Below, in pieces: positions 1 through 6,865 of a DNA stretch of 9,867 nt. The position numbers and the translations under genes are program-made. Each line of letters starts with the position of its first letter. Position 1 is the stretch's first letter. The DNA comes from an uncultured Flavobacteriales bacterium (lineage in GTDB: Bacteria; Bacteroidota; Bacteroidia; Flavobacteriales_D; Sanyastnellaceae), in assembly GCA_937996585.1 (NCBI GenBank), contig CALKUW010000341.1, positions 1-9,867 on the forward strand, in the 5' to 3' direction. The notes beneath the pieces were generated by a model that saw nothing but the letters and a program-made list of their open reading frames with translations, had not been told where the DNA came from and made no database searches.

Positions 1-12
1 AAACCGAAAATC

Positions 13-3000
13 TTACTCGCCGCCGTCGGGGCCGAAGCCCGGGCACCAGCTGCCGAAGTTGCCGAGCAGGTACAGCAGGTCGGTGGCCGTCACGGCGCCG
101 TCGAGGTCGACGTCACCGATGCAGCCCACGTCCATGATGCACTGGCCGAGCGTGGCGTCCCACACCGTGCCGTGGCCGCAGGCCGTCTCCAGTTCGGGGA
201 TGAGGCCCTCGAGTTCGTCACAGATGCCGTCGCCGTCCGCGTCGTTGTGGCAATTGCCGTCACAATCGAAGTTCGGGTGCGCCGGGTAGGTGCAGCTGCC
301 GTCCTCGGTCAGCGCGGTAGCATCGTAGTTGCAGGCCGTCGCATCCAGGCATCCGGGGTTGGATGAGGACAGGACGGTCGGAATGCCCACGGCTTGCAGG
401 CCGGCATCGGTGGCCGCCAGGGCCGCTGCAGAGTTGAAGTAATAGATGTACCCGATGGCCGCGGCCTCCAGAGACCACCAGTCCGCGGCATCCGGCAGGA
501 TACTGTTGGGCAGGCTGGCCAGCAACATCAGGGAGGTGCCACCGGTGTATTGGTTCTGGTCCAAGGACGTGCCGGTGCAGGCGGTCAGGACGGAAGCGTA
601 GCCCAGTCCGTCCATGTCGTTTCCGGAAATGGCCAGGTTGTTGGCCTGTCCGGCCACCACCCCGGAGGACCATGGAGCGCCATTGACCAACACCTGTGAG
701 ATGCTGTGGAAATGGTTGTTGGAGATGGTCACGCTCTCGGTGTTGTCTCCCAGCGAAATCGCGGTGCCGGCCACCCCGTGGATCTCGTTGCCATCGATCA
801 GGATGTTGGAGGGTGGGTTGATCGGGTCCGCATTGCCCCAGCACAGGATGCCGTATGAGAGCGGCGAGCTGTTGCCGGGATTGGACAGGGCCATTCCGCT
901 GATGTTGTTGTTCAGGAGGGATACGTTGGAAGCGCCGGGGTTGACCGTGATTCCAGAATACGTGCTCGCATCACCCACGATGGTGAGGTTGTCAATGGTC
1001 ACACCGTCCACATCGGAGGCGATGGAGATGCCGACACCGAGGCCGGAAACATCGAGGGTGCTTCCATTGCCGTTGATGGAAAGGCCCTTGTCGATGGTGA
1101 TGCTTTCCGCAAGGGTGACCCCAGCGGCCACTTCGATGGCATCGCCGGCAGAGGCGGCGTCAATGGCGCCTTGCAGCGTGGCGTGGCCCGTACCGGCGGT
1201 GGTGTTGTTGATGTCGTAGCAGATGTCGCAGCTGTTCCAGCACACCACCGGGAGGGTCGTGGCGCCGCTGATCGTCGTCACGCGGTTCACGTATTGGGCG
1301 GGGTCCGTCGTGCAGGACTCCGAGCCGTCGAACTGCTCGTCCGTCGACCATCCGTTGATCGTGAATTTGTACTCCTGCTGGCCGGCCGTCAGGTTGAACG
1401 TGCCGGTCCAGATGCCGTCGCCGTCCGCGTCGGCCATCGGGTTGCAGTCGCCGCACCAGCTGTTGTACGCGCCGTTCGTGTAGACGATGTCGCCCGCAGC
1501 GAGTCCGTACTGGCTCATGTCGACCTGGAAGGTGACGGGGTAGAGGCAGGAACCGTCGTCGGCTGCAGCCTCACTGCTGTAGTTGATGGCCGCCGAGTCG
1601 GTGCAGCCGGTCACGACCGCGCAGGCCGAGCAGCTGTTGTAGCAGACCACCGCGAGGTCCTCATCGCCGTCGATGGTCAGCGTCCGGTTGGTGTAGCCGT
1701 CGAGCGTCGACGTACAGGGGCCGCCGGGCTGGAATTCCTCCTGGGCCGTCCATCCGTCGAGCGTGAACTTGTACTCGATCGTGCCTTCCGTCAGGGGCAG
1801 GGTGACTTCCCACACCCCATCGAGGTCCGCGTCCGTCAGCGGGTTGCATCCGCCGCACCAGCCGTTGAACGAGCCGTTGATGTTGACCACACCGAAGGTG
1901 CCGGTGTGGGCGTTCATGTCCACGCGGAAGGTCACGTCGTAGCTGCACGTGTTGTCGTCCTCCGTGGCGGCGGAGTTGTAGTTGTTGGCGGCCGGGTCCA
2001 TGCAGCCCGCGATGGCGGCTGTCGGATCCTTCCAGAAGTAGATGTTGTCCAGGTAGACGTCGTACGGCGTGCCATTGGCGGAGCCGTCACCGTTGAACTG
2101 GCCGTCGAACTTCATCTGGAAGACGTTGTCCCATGTCATGCCCGTGAAGGCGGAGCGGGGCAGGTCCACGCTGTTCCATGCACCGGGCGTCAGGGGCACG
2201 TTCACCAGGAACTCAGCGGCTCCACTTCCGCCGACTCCGTTGTTGACGGGGGTGACCTTCAGGAGGCGGTCCGTTCCGGCTTCCACCCACACGTCCACGT
2301 GCAGATAGCCCATCTCGGAGAGGTCCGTCGCGGGCAATTCCGTGCCCTGGTAATTGAAGTTGGGGTAGGCGAGAACGAGGTTGCCCGCGCCGGGGTCGAA
2401 GGCCGGGTTCACTCCCGAAGCACCGGACTGGCCCCAGAAGGGGTTGTAGTTGGTTGCGATGTCGGTATAGCTGTCGCTGAAGATGGAAGCCACGTTGGCG
2501 GCATCCTGGGTAGGCGCGGCCGCATTGTCGGTCGGTCCACTGGCGGGCGGCGGGGGCGGAGCCGTGGTGCAGGTGCCGTCCGTACTGCACTCGCCGAAGC
2601 AGGTGTTGATCGTCGTGTCCTCGGTGATGTTGGACAACAGGCGGTCGTTGTACGGGCCATCGGCACAATCCTGTCCTCCGATGTTCTCCTTGCAGGACCA
2701 GTCGCCACACGCGCCGTTGGTGATCGTGTAGTTGCCGGTATAGCCCGACGCAAGGGTGAAGGTGATCGTCCAGACGTCGTCACCGTCCGCGTCGCTCATG
2801 GCATTCGTTCCGGGTACGCCGAAGTCGAGGCCGCCTGCGATGTACACGCCCTCAGTCGAGGTCGTCTCATTCTGCATGTTGACGTTGATGGTAACCTCCA
2901 CCGTGGCCGGGTCGCCACCACCACCGGTATCGCCGCCACCGGTGTCGGTGCCGTGGAAGTAGATGTTGTCGAGGTAGACGTCGTACGGCGTCGTGTTGGC

Positions 3001-4047
3001 AGAGCCGTCGGCATTGAACTGTCCGTCGAATTTGAGCTGGAAGACATTGTCCCAGGTCATGCCCGTGAAGTCGGACTTCGCGAGGTCCACGCTGTTCCAG
3101 CTGCCCGGCGTGAGGGGCACGCTGACGAGAAACTCGCCGGCGCCGCCACCGTTGTTGACTGGTGTGACCTTCAGCAGGCGGTTCGTGCCTTCGGCGACCC
3201 ACACGTCGATGTGGAGGTGCGTCTTTCCGGAGGCGTCGGTGGCCGTGAGGTCCGTGCCCTGGTAGTTGAAGTTGCTGTACAGCATGACGGTGTTGCCGGT
3301 GCCCGGATCGAAGTCCGCGGTCACCGTGCCGGACTGGCCCCATCCGGGATTCAGGTTGGTCGCGATGCTGGTATAGCTGTCACCGTAGATGGAGATGACG
3401 TCCGCGGCATCGGCCGTGGGGTCGGCCGCGTTGTCGGTCGGGGACGTGGCCACCGGGTCACCACCACCGGATCCGCTGTTGTCGGTTCCGGTGAGGGAGA
3501 TGTTGTCGATCAGCAGCGTTCCGCCCGCTCCGGCAAAGGCGCCGGCGGCCATGTTGAAGTGGATGCGGAAGATGCTTCCCGTGGAGATGCCGGTGAAGTC
3601 ATAGGTCAGCGTGGTCCAGGTGGACTCGTTGATGCCTTGCGTCTGGATGTCGAAGGTGTTGACCGTGCCGACACCGGGAAATTCGGTCTGCAGGTGGACG
3701 GCCGCGCCAACGAGCGGGGAGCCGGCCTTGATGTCGAAGGACAGCTGTACGTCCGTGGCCCCACCGTAATCCACAGCACCGTCGAGGTATTGAAAGATGT
3801 AGGCACGCCCCACTTCCGCCGTATTGGTGGCGGAAAGTTCGAGTGCGCCTGTGCTCACGCCGGTCGCGTTCCATCCGATGGAGGCCTCTGCGGAAGCTGC
3901 GTCGGCCACGGCCGTCCAAGCGTCGGCGGATGTGGCGTCGTCAAAGGTGAGGGAGGCAATGCTCGTCTGAGCGGTGAGACCGGAACAGAGGCAGCTGAAA
4001 AGGGCAAGAAGGGCAAGCGGAGCTCGCCAAATGTGAGAAACAAGCAT
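13..4047 (-). CDS. Large modular exported protein: carbohydrate-binding-like modules, beta-helix, dockerin-like C-terminus
   Basis: 1344 residues, probably a secreted or surface polysaccharide-binding protein; no catalytic domain recognised. Residues 1-26 are a signal peptide ending LTA|Q. L16-F-S-C19 could be read as a lipobox, but the TAQ site fits better. Modules in order: beta-sandwich (~29-190); Gly-rich linker; module R1 (202-364); Gly-rich linker; starch-binding-like module S1 (~382-495); Pro-rich linker; R2 (504-671), a close copy of R1; Cys motif GCMDPAANNY (681-704); S2 (~705-812); Cys motif GCTDSAAINY (814-837); S3 (~838-940); right-handed parallel beta-helix with repeated N/D-rich turns (~950-1168); Cys motif GCLDATACNY (from 1232); thrombospondin-3-like DADGDGICDE (~1258-1280); GTVWD Cys motif (1289-1305); EF-hand/dockerin-like tail (1308-1344). 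S modules carry YKFT and acidic DADxDG loops, as in accessory domains of marine Bacteroidota glycoside hydrolases. The frame stays open to 4134, but starting at 4047 puts the signal peptide first, behind an A-rich leader. Confidence 0.9.
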   Translation of the reverse strand: MLVSHIWRAPLALLALFSCLCSGLTAQTSIASLTFDDATSADAWTAVADAASAEASIGWNATGVSTGALELSATNTAEVGRAYIFQYLDGAVDYGGATDVQLSFDIKAGSPLVGAAVHLQTEFPGVGTVNTFDIQTQGINESTWTTLTYDFTGISTGSIFRIHFNMAAGAFAGAGGTLLIDNISLTGTDNSGSGGGDPVATSPTDNAADPTADAADVISIYGDSYTSIATNLNPGWGQSGTVTADFDPGTGNTVMLYSNFNYQGTDLTATDASGKTHLHIDVWVAEGTNRLLKVTPVNNGGGAGEFLVSVPLTPGSWNSVDLAKSDFTGMTWDNVFQLKFDGQFNADGSANTTPYDVYLDNIYFHGTDTGGGDTGGGGDPATVEVTINVNMQNETTSTEGVYIAGGLDFGVPGTNAMSDADGDDVWTITFTLASGYTGNYTITNGACGDWSCKENIGGQDCADGPYNDRLLSNITEDTTINTCFGECSTDGTCTTAPPPPPASGPTDNAAAPTQDAANVASIFSDSYTDIATNYNPFWGQSGASGVNPAFDPGAGNLVLAYPNFNYQGTELPATDLSEMGYLHVDVWVEAGTDRLLKVTPVNNGVGGSGAAEFLVNVPLTPGAWNSVDLPRSAFTGMTWDNVFQMKFDGQFNGDGSANGTPYDVYLDNIYFWKDPTAAIAGCMDPAANNYNSAATEDDNTCSYDVTFRVDMNAHTGTFGVVNINGSFNGWCGGCNPLTDADLDGVWEVTLPLTEGTIEYKFTLDGWTAQEEFQPGGPCTSTLDGYTNRTLTIDGDEDLAVVCYNSCSACAVVTGCTDSAAINYSSEAAADDGSCLYPVTFQVDMSQYGLAAGDIVYTNGAYNSWCGDCNPMADADGDGIWTGTFNLTAGQQEYKFTINGWSTDEQFDGSESCTTDPAQYVNRVTTISGATTLPVVCWNSCDICYDINNTTAGTGHATLQGAIDAASAGDAIEVAAGVTLAESITIDKGLSINGNGSTLDVSGLGVGISIASDVDGVTIDNLTIVGDASTYSGITVNPGASNVSLLNNNISGMALSNPGNSSPLSYGILCWGNADPINPPSNILIDGNEIHGVAGTAISLGDNTESVTISNNHFHSISQVLVNGAPWSSGVVAGQANNLAISGNDMDGLGYASVLTACTGTSLDQNQYTGGTSLMLLASLPNSILPDAADWWSLEAAAIGYIYYFNSAAALAATDAGLQAVGIPTVLSSSNPGCLDATACNYDATALTEDGSCTYPAHPNFDCDGNCHNDADGDGICDELEGLIPELETACGHGTVWDATLGQCIMDVGCIGDVDLDGAVTATDLLYLLGNFGSWCPGFGPDGGE
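2035..2538 (-). repeat. Intragenic direct repeat, copy 2 (module R2)
   Basis: Encodes residues 504-671, the second copy of the module at 2956-3444. The repeat period is about 900 bp, with a starch-binding-like module and two low-complexity linkers between the copies. Copy 2 has a few extra residues after VTPVNNG (GVGGSGA against GGGAG). Recombination between the copies would delete one R and one S module in frame. Confidence 0.85.
2956..3444 (-). repeat. Intragenic direct repeat, copy 1 (module R1)
   Basis: Encodes residues 202-364 of the modular exported protein. It shares long near-identical stretches with 2035-2538, including the segments read as RLLKVTPVNNG, FTGMTWDNVFQ and TPYDVYLDNIYF. 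The similarity is clear in the DNA as well as the protein, for example around 2962-3070 against 2041-2150. This suggests a fairly recent duplication or gene conversion inside the gene. The fold is probably a carbohydrate-binding-like beta-sandwich; that is inference from composition and context. Confidence 0.85.
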
Positions 4048-4062
4048 GGTTTTCGGTTGTTG

Positions 4063-4077
4063 GTGTACAATGTACAC
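4063..4077. promoter_or_regulatory. Palindromic operator-like site upstream of the modular exported protein gene
   Basis: GTGTACA-A-TGTACAC is a perfect inverted repeat: 7-bp arms around a single central base. It ends 15 bp upstream of the start codon at 4047, inside the probable 5' leader or core promoter. The TACA/TGTA half-sites recall BlaI/MecI/CopY-type operators, but those have two central bases and this has one. Binding by a dimeric repressor is inference. No regulator gene is in the window. No good Bacteroidota -33/-7 pair was found for this gene. Confidence 0.4.
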
Positions 4078-4176
4078 TTTCAGCCGTGTAGGTCGGACAC
4101 CGACGGGGGGGCATTTTGTGTATGTGGTCGCCAAGCGGGAGATTATCGTCCGCAGGTATCAATTCGAATGGGGCAC

Positions 4177-4209
4177 TTGCACATCGGAACATCCTTTTCC
4201 GTAAATTCG
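4177..4209 (+). promoter_or_regulatory. Candidate promoter of the tRNA-Ser gene
   Basis: TTG at 4177-4179 is followed after 22 bases by TAAATTCG at 4202-4209. This is one mismatch from the Bacteroidota -7 element TAnnTTTG, at a spacing in the accepted 17-23 range. The mature tRNA starts 27 bases after the -7 element, leaving room for a short 5' leader removed by RNase P. The katG promoter further right has the same 22-base spacing and also begins TTGCA, which supports both calls. Confidence 0.5.
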
Positions 4210-4236
4210 CGCACCGCTTTCCGAAGGGAAGGCAGA

Positions 4237-4320
4237 GGAGAGGTGCCAGAGTGGTAATGGAGCAGATTGCTAATCTGTCAACGGGAAACCGTTGCCGGGG
4301 TTCGAATCCCCGTCTCTCCG
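4237..4320 (+). tRNA. tRNA-Ser (anticodon GCU)
   Basis: An 84-base class II tRNA folds by eye. The acceptor stem is GGAGAGG (4237-4243) with TCTCTCC (4313-4319), including one G-T pair, and the discriminator base is G4320. The anticodon stem GCAGA/TCTGT closes the loop TTGCTAA with anticodon GCT at 4269-4271, which reads AGC/AGU serine codons. A long variable arm (about 4279-4295) is typical of serine tRNAs. The T arm is CGGGG-TTCGAAT-CCCCG. The 3' CCA is not encoded (the genome reads CAT), so it must be added by the CCA-adding enzyme. Confidence 0.95.
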
Positions 4321-4325
4321 CATCG

Positions 4326-4352
4326 AAAGCCCGGCCGCGAGCCGGGCTTTTT
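4326..4352 (+). terminator. Intrinsic terminator of the tRNA-Ser gene
   Basis: AAAGCCCGGC (4326-4335) and GCCGGGCTTT (4341-4350) form a perfect 10-bp stem around the loop CGCGA and run into five T residues (4348-4352). It begins six bases after the tRNA and separates it from the co-directional katG. The leading A-run makes it partly bidirectional, but there is no gene just to the right on the minus strand. Confidence 0.85.
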
Positions 4353-4424
4353 CATGTCCTGGCGCGAGGTGGACATCCGCGGGAATGAAGCCCTGTACCG
4401 CGGTGCCTCGGCATGTGAACCAAG

Positions 4425-4457
4425 TTGCATTCAGATGGGTTCCAACTGCTAGATTTG
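4425..4457 (+). promoter_or_regulatory. Bacteroidota-type promoter of katG
   Basis: TTG at 4425-4427 and TAGATTTG at 4450-4457 are 22 bases apart. The -7 element matches the Bacteroidota/Flavobacterium consensus TAnnTTTG exactly. Transcription would start near 4463, giving a leader of about 55 bases before the ATG at 4517. This also argues against any katG start upstream in the open frame. No OxyR, PerR or Fur box was recognised around it. Confidence 0.65.
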
Positions 4458-4516
4458 ATGTCCCGAAACGGCAGGAGCGAAGTGCCTTTCGGAAGACTTT
4501 GCAACACATTCACAAC

Positions 4517-6721
4517 ATGCACGACCATATGAACGGAGACGTGGCCAAGTGCCCCTTCATGAACGGGGAGCTCAACCACGGCGCGGGTGGCGGAACCCGC
4601 AACACCGACTGGTGGCCCAACCAGCTCAACCTCAGCATCCTGCGGATGCATTCGAACATGACCGACCCGATGGGGGAGGACTTCGATTACGCCAAGGAAT
4701 TCAACAGCCTCGACCTCGCTGCCGTCAAGCAGGACCTCACCGACCTGATGACCGACAGCAAGGACTGGTGGCCCGCCGACTGGGGGCACTACGGTCCCTT
4801 CTTCATCCGCATGGCCTGGCACAGCGCCGGTACGTACCGGATCAGCGATGGCCGCGGGGGCGCCGGGGCCGGCATGCTGCGTTTCGCGCCGCTCAACAGC
4901 TGGCCGGACAACACCAACCTCGACAAGGCCCGCCGCCTGTTGTGGCCCATCAAGCAGAAGTACGGCCGCAAGATTTCATGGGCCGACCTCATGATCCTCA
5001 CCGGCAACGTTGCGCTCGAGTCCATGGGCTTCGAGACCTTCGGTTTCGCCGGCGGTCGCGCCGACGTGTGGGAGCCGGAGGAGGACGTCTACTGGGGTTC
5101 CGAGGCCGAGTGGCTGGCCGACAAGCGGTATAAAGGCGAGCGTGAGCTCGAGAACCCGCTGGCCGCAGTGCAGATGGGCCTCATCTATGTCAATCCGGAG
5201 GGCCCGAACGGCAACCCCGACCCGCTGGCCGCCGCCCGCGACATCCGCGAGACCTTCGGCCGCATGGCCATGAACGACGAGGAGACCGTGGCGCTCATTG
5301 CCGGTGGCCACACCTTCGGCAAGACGCACGGTGCTGCCGATCCCGGTGAGTACGTAGGTGCGGAGCCTGCCGGCGCCACCATCGCCGAGCAGGGCACGGG
5401 TTGGAAGAACACCTTCAACACCGGTGCCGGTCCCGACACCATCACCAGTGGCTTGGAGGGCATTTGGACGAGCACCCCGACGAAGTGGTCCAACAACTAC
5501 TTCGAAAACCTCTTCGGCTTCGAATGGGAGCTGACGAAGAGCCCGGCCGGCGCCCAGCAGTGGGTGCCCAAGGACGGTGCCGCTGCCGACCTCGTGCCGG
5601 ACGCCCACCACGAGGGCAAGCACCACCAGCCGGTCATGCTGACGACCGACCTGTCGCTCCGCTTCGACCCGGCCTACGAGAAGATTTCGCGCCGATTCTA
5701 CGAGAACCCGGATCAGTTCGCGGACGCCTTCGCCCGCGCCTGGTACAAGCTGACCCACCGCGACATGGGCCCGGTGGAGCGCTACCTCGGTCCCGAGGTG
5801 CCGTCCGAGGTGCTCATCTGGCAGGACCCGGTGCCCGCCGTGGATCACGCCCTCATCGATGACGCCGACGCGGCGAAGATCAAGGCCGACATCCTGGCTA
5901 CGGGCTGCTCCATCGCCGAGCTCGCCTCGACGGCCTGGGCCTCCGCCTCGACCTTCCGCAACAGCGACAAGCGCGGCGGTGCCAACGGTGCCCGCATCAC
6001 GCTCGCCCCGCAGAAGTTCTGGGCCGCCAACAACCCCGCCCAGCTCGGCAAGGTGCTCGACGCCCTCGCCGGTGTCCGCGATGCCTTCAACGCCGCCGCC
6101 GGCGACAAGCAGGTGTCCATGGCCGACACCATCGTGCTGGCCGGATGCGCTGCCGTTGAGGCTGCCGCCAAGGCCGCCGGCCACGACGTGACCGTGCCCT
6201 TCACGCCCGGCCGCACCGACGCCACCCAGGAGATGACCGACGTCGAGAGCTTCGCGGTTCTCGAGCCGCAGGCCGACGGCTTCCGCAACTACTTCAAGGG
6301 CGACCGCGCCAACGTGACGGCCGAGGAGATGCTGGTCGACAAGGCCCAGCTGCTGTCCCTGACGGCGCCCGAGATGACCGCCCTGGTCGGCGGCATGCGC
6401 GCCATGGGGGCCAACTGGGACGGTTCCAAGCACGGCGTCTTCACGGACCGCCCCGGAGCGCTGACCAACGACTATTTCGTGAACCTCCTCGACCTGGAGA
6501 CGGAGTGGACGGCCCTCGACAGCGGCGAGCACGCCTTCGTCGGCAAGGACCGCGCCACCGGTGAGACCAAGTGGGTCGGCACCCGCGTCGACCTCATCTT
6601 CGGCTCCAACACCGAGCTCCGCGCCCTCGCGGAAGTCTACGGCTGCGGCGACGGTGAGGCCCAGTTCGTCCACGATTTCGTGGCTGCTTGGGACAAGGTG
6701 ATGAACCTCGACCGCTTCTGA
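4517..6721 (+). CDS. katG: Bifunctional catalase-peroxidase KatG
   Basis: Haem enzyme of the class I peroxidase superfamily that dismutates hydrogen peroxide and also has peroxidase activity; cytoplasmic, as no signal peptide is present. It has 734 residues, normal for KatG, covering both tandem peroxidase-like domains. Only the N-terminal domain binds haem. The distal pocket is Arg98, Trp101 and His102 in RMAWHSAGTYR. The Trp-Tyr-Met cross-link partners needed for catalase activity are Trp101, Tyr224 (GLIYVNPEGPNG) and Met250 (RMAMND). The proximal haem ligand is His265 in GGHTFGKTH. Ser311 (ITSGLE) matches the M. tuberculosis Ser315 position known from isoniazid resistance. The N-terminus KCPF...DWWPNQLNLSIL is typical. 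The frame is open back to 4292 but that runs into the tRNA, so ATG 4517 (MHDHM) is preferred; ATG 4529 is an alternative. There is no clear Shine-Dalgarno. It is monocistronic, and no regulator or partner catalase is adjacent. Confidence 0.97.
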   Translation: MHDHMNGDVAKCPFMNGELNHGAGGGTRNTDWWPNQLNLSILRMHSNMTDPMGEDFDYAKEFNSLDLAAVKQDLTDLMTDSKDWWPADWGHYGPFFIRMAWHSAGTYRISDGRGGAGAGMLRFAPLNSWPDNTNLDKARRLLWPIKQKYGRKISWADLMILTGNVALESMGFETFGFAGGRADVWEPEEDVYWGSEAEWLADKRYKGERELENPLAAVQMGLIYVNPEGPNGNPDPLAAARDIRETFGRMAMNDEETVALIAGGHTFGKTHGAADPGEYVGAEPAGATIAEQGTGWKNTFNTGAGPDTITSGLEGIWTSTPTKWSNNYFENLFGFEWELTKSPAGAQQWVPKDGAAADLVPDAHHEGKHHQPVMLTTDLSLRFDPAYEKISRRFYENPDQFADAFARAWYKLTHRDMGPVERYLGPEVPSEVLIWQDPVPAVDHALIDDADAAKIKADILATGCSIAELASTAWASASTFRNSDKRGGANGARITLAPQKFWAANNPAQLGKVLDALAGVRDAFNAAAGDKQVSMADTIVLAGCAAVEAAAKAAGHDVTVPFTPGRTDATQEMTDVESFAVLEPQADGFRNYFKGDRANVTAEEMLVDKAQLLSLTAPEMTALVGGMRAMGANWDGSKHGVFTDRPGALTNDYFVNLLDLETEWTALDSGEHAFVGKDRATGETKWVGTRVDLIFGSNTELRALAEVYGCGDGEAQFVHDFVAAWDKVMNLDRF

Positions 6722-6748
6722 TTCCGGGTATCCCACCCGGCTTCTCGG

Positions 6749-6775
6749 AAAAGGCCCGCTTCGGCGGGCCTTTTT
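6749..6775 (+). terminator. Intrinsic terminator of katG
   Basis: AAAAGGCCCGC (6749-6759) pairs with GCGGGCCTTTT (6764-6774) across a TTCG loop closed by C-G, the very stable UUCG tetraloop, and ends in a five-T run. A smaller hairpin, CCGGGT-ATCCC-ACCCGG (6724-6740), sits between the stop codon and this terminator. The A-run on the left means it could also work on the minus strand. It isolates katG from the downstream adhesin gene. Confidence 0.9.
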
Positions 6776-6865
6776 CATGCCCCGAACTGCAACCCGAGGC
6801 CCTCCCGAAACGTTAACTTGCCACATTCTGACCTAATAGTGTCCGAACGCCCCTTTCCATCGACC

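Noticed and set aside
4092..4104. Small inverted repeat GTCGG-ACA-CCGAC
   Set aside because: A 5-bp stem is too common by chance in GC-rich sequence, and no T-run or second copy supports a role.
4105..4111. Seven-G run (C7 on the gene strand) upstream of the modular protein
   Set aside because: Considered as a phase-variable tract, but it is short for slippage in GC-rich DNA and has no demonstrable place relative to promoter elements.
4048..4134. Upstream extension of the modular protein to an ATG at 4132-4134
   Set aside because: It would bury the signal peptide behind 29 unrelated residues and put the 15-bp palindrome inside the coding region.
1171..4257. A plus-strand open frame of about 1028 codons antisense to the modular exported protein
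   Set aside because: It is the mirror of a GC-rich coding region. Its product is dominated by V, R, G, A and H with no domain pattern, signal peptide or translation signal, whereas the minus-strand frame encodes clear modules.
4237..4352. tRNA-Ser as an integration site for a genomic island
   Set aside because: No integrase, no repeat of the tRNA 3' end and no island-type genes are visible in the window.
4292..4516. Upstream extension of katG to an ATG at 4292
   Set aside because: It would start inside the tRNA and read through its terminator and the katG promoter. The added residues do not look like KatG, whose normal length is met from 4517.
4976..6826. A minus-strand open frame of about 616 codons antisense to katG
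   Set aside because: katG is unmistakable and full length in this interval. The antisense frame arises from third-position C/G bias and crosses the katG terminator without any recognisable product.
6818..6841. TTGCCA ... TAATAGTG as a promoter for the adhesin gene
   Set aside because: Only 13 bases separate the elements, and the second is a poor match to TAnnTTTG, so it fits neither the Bacteroidota nor the E. coli pattern.
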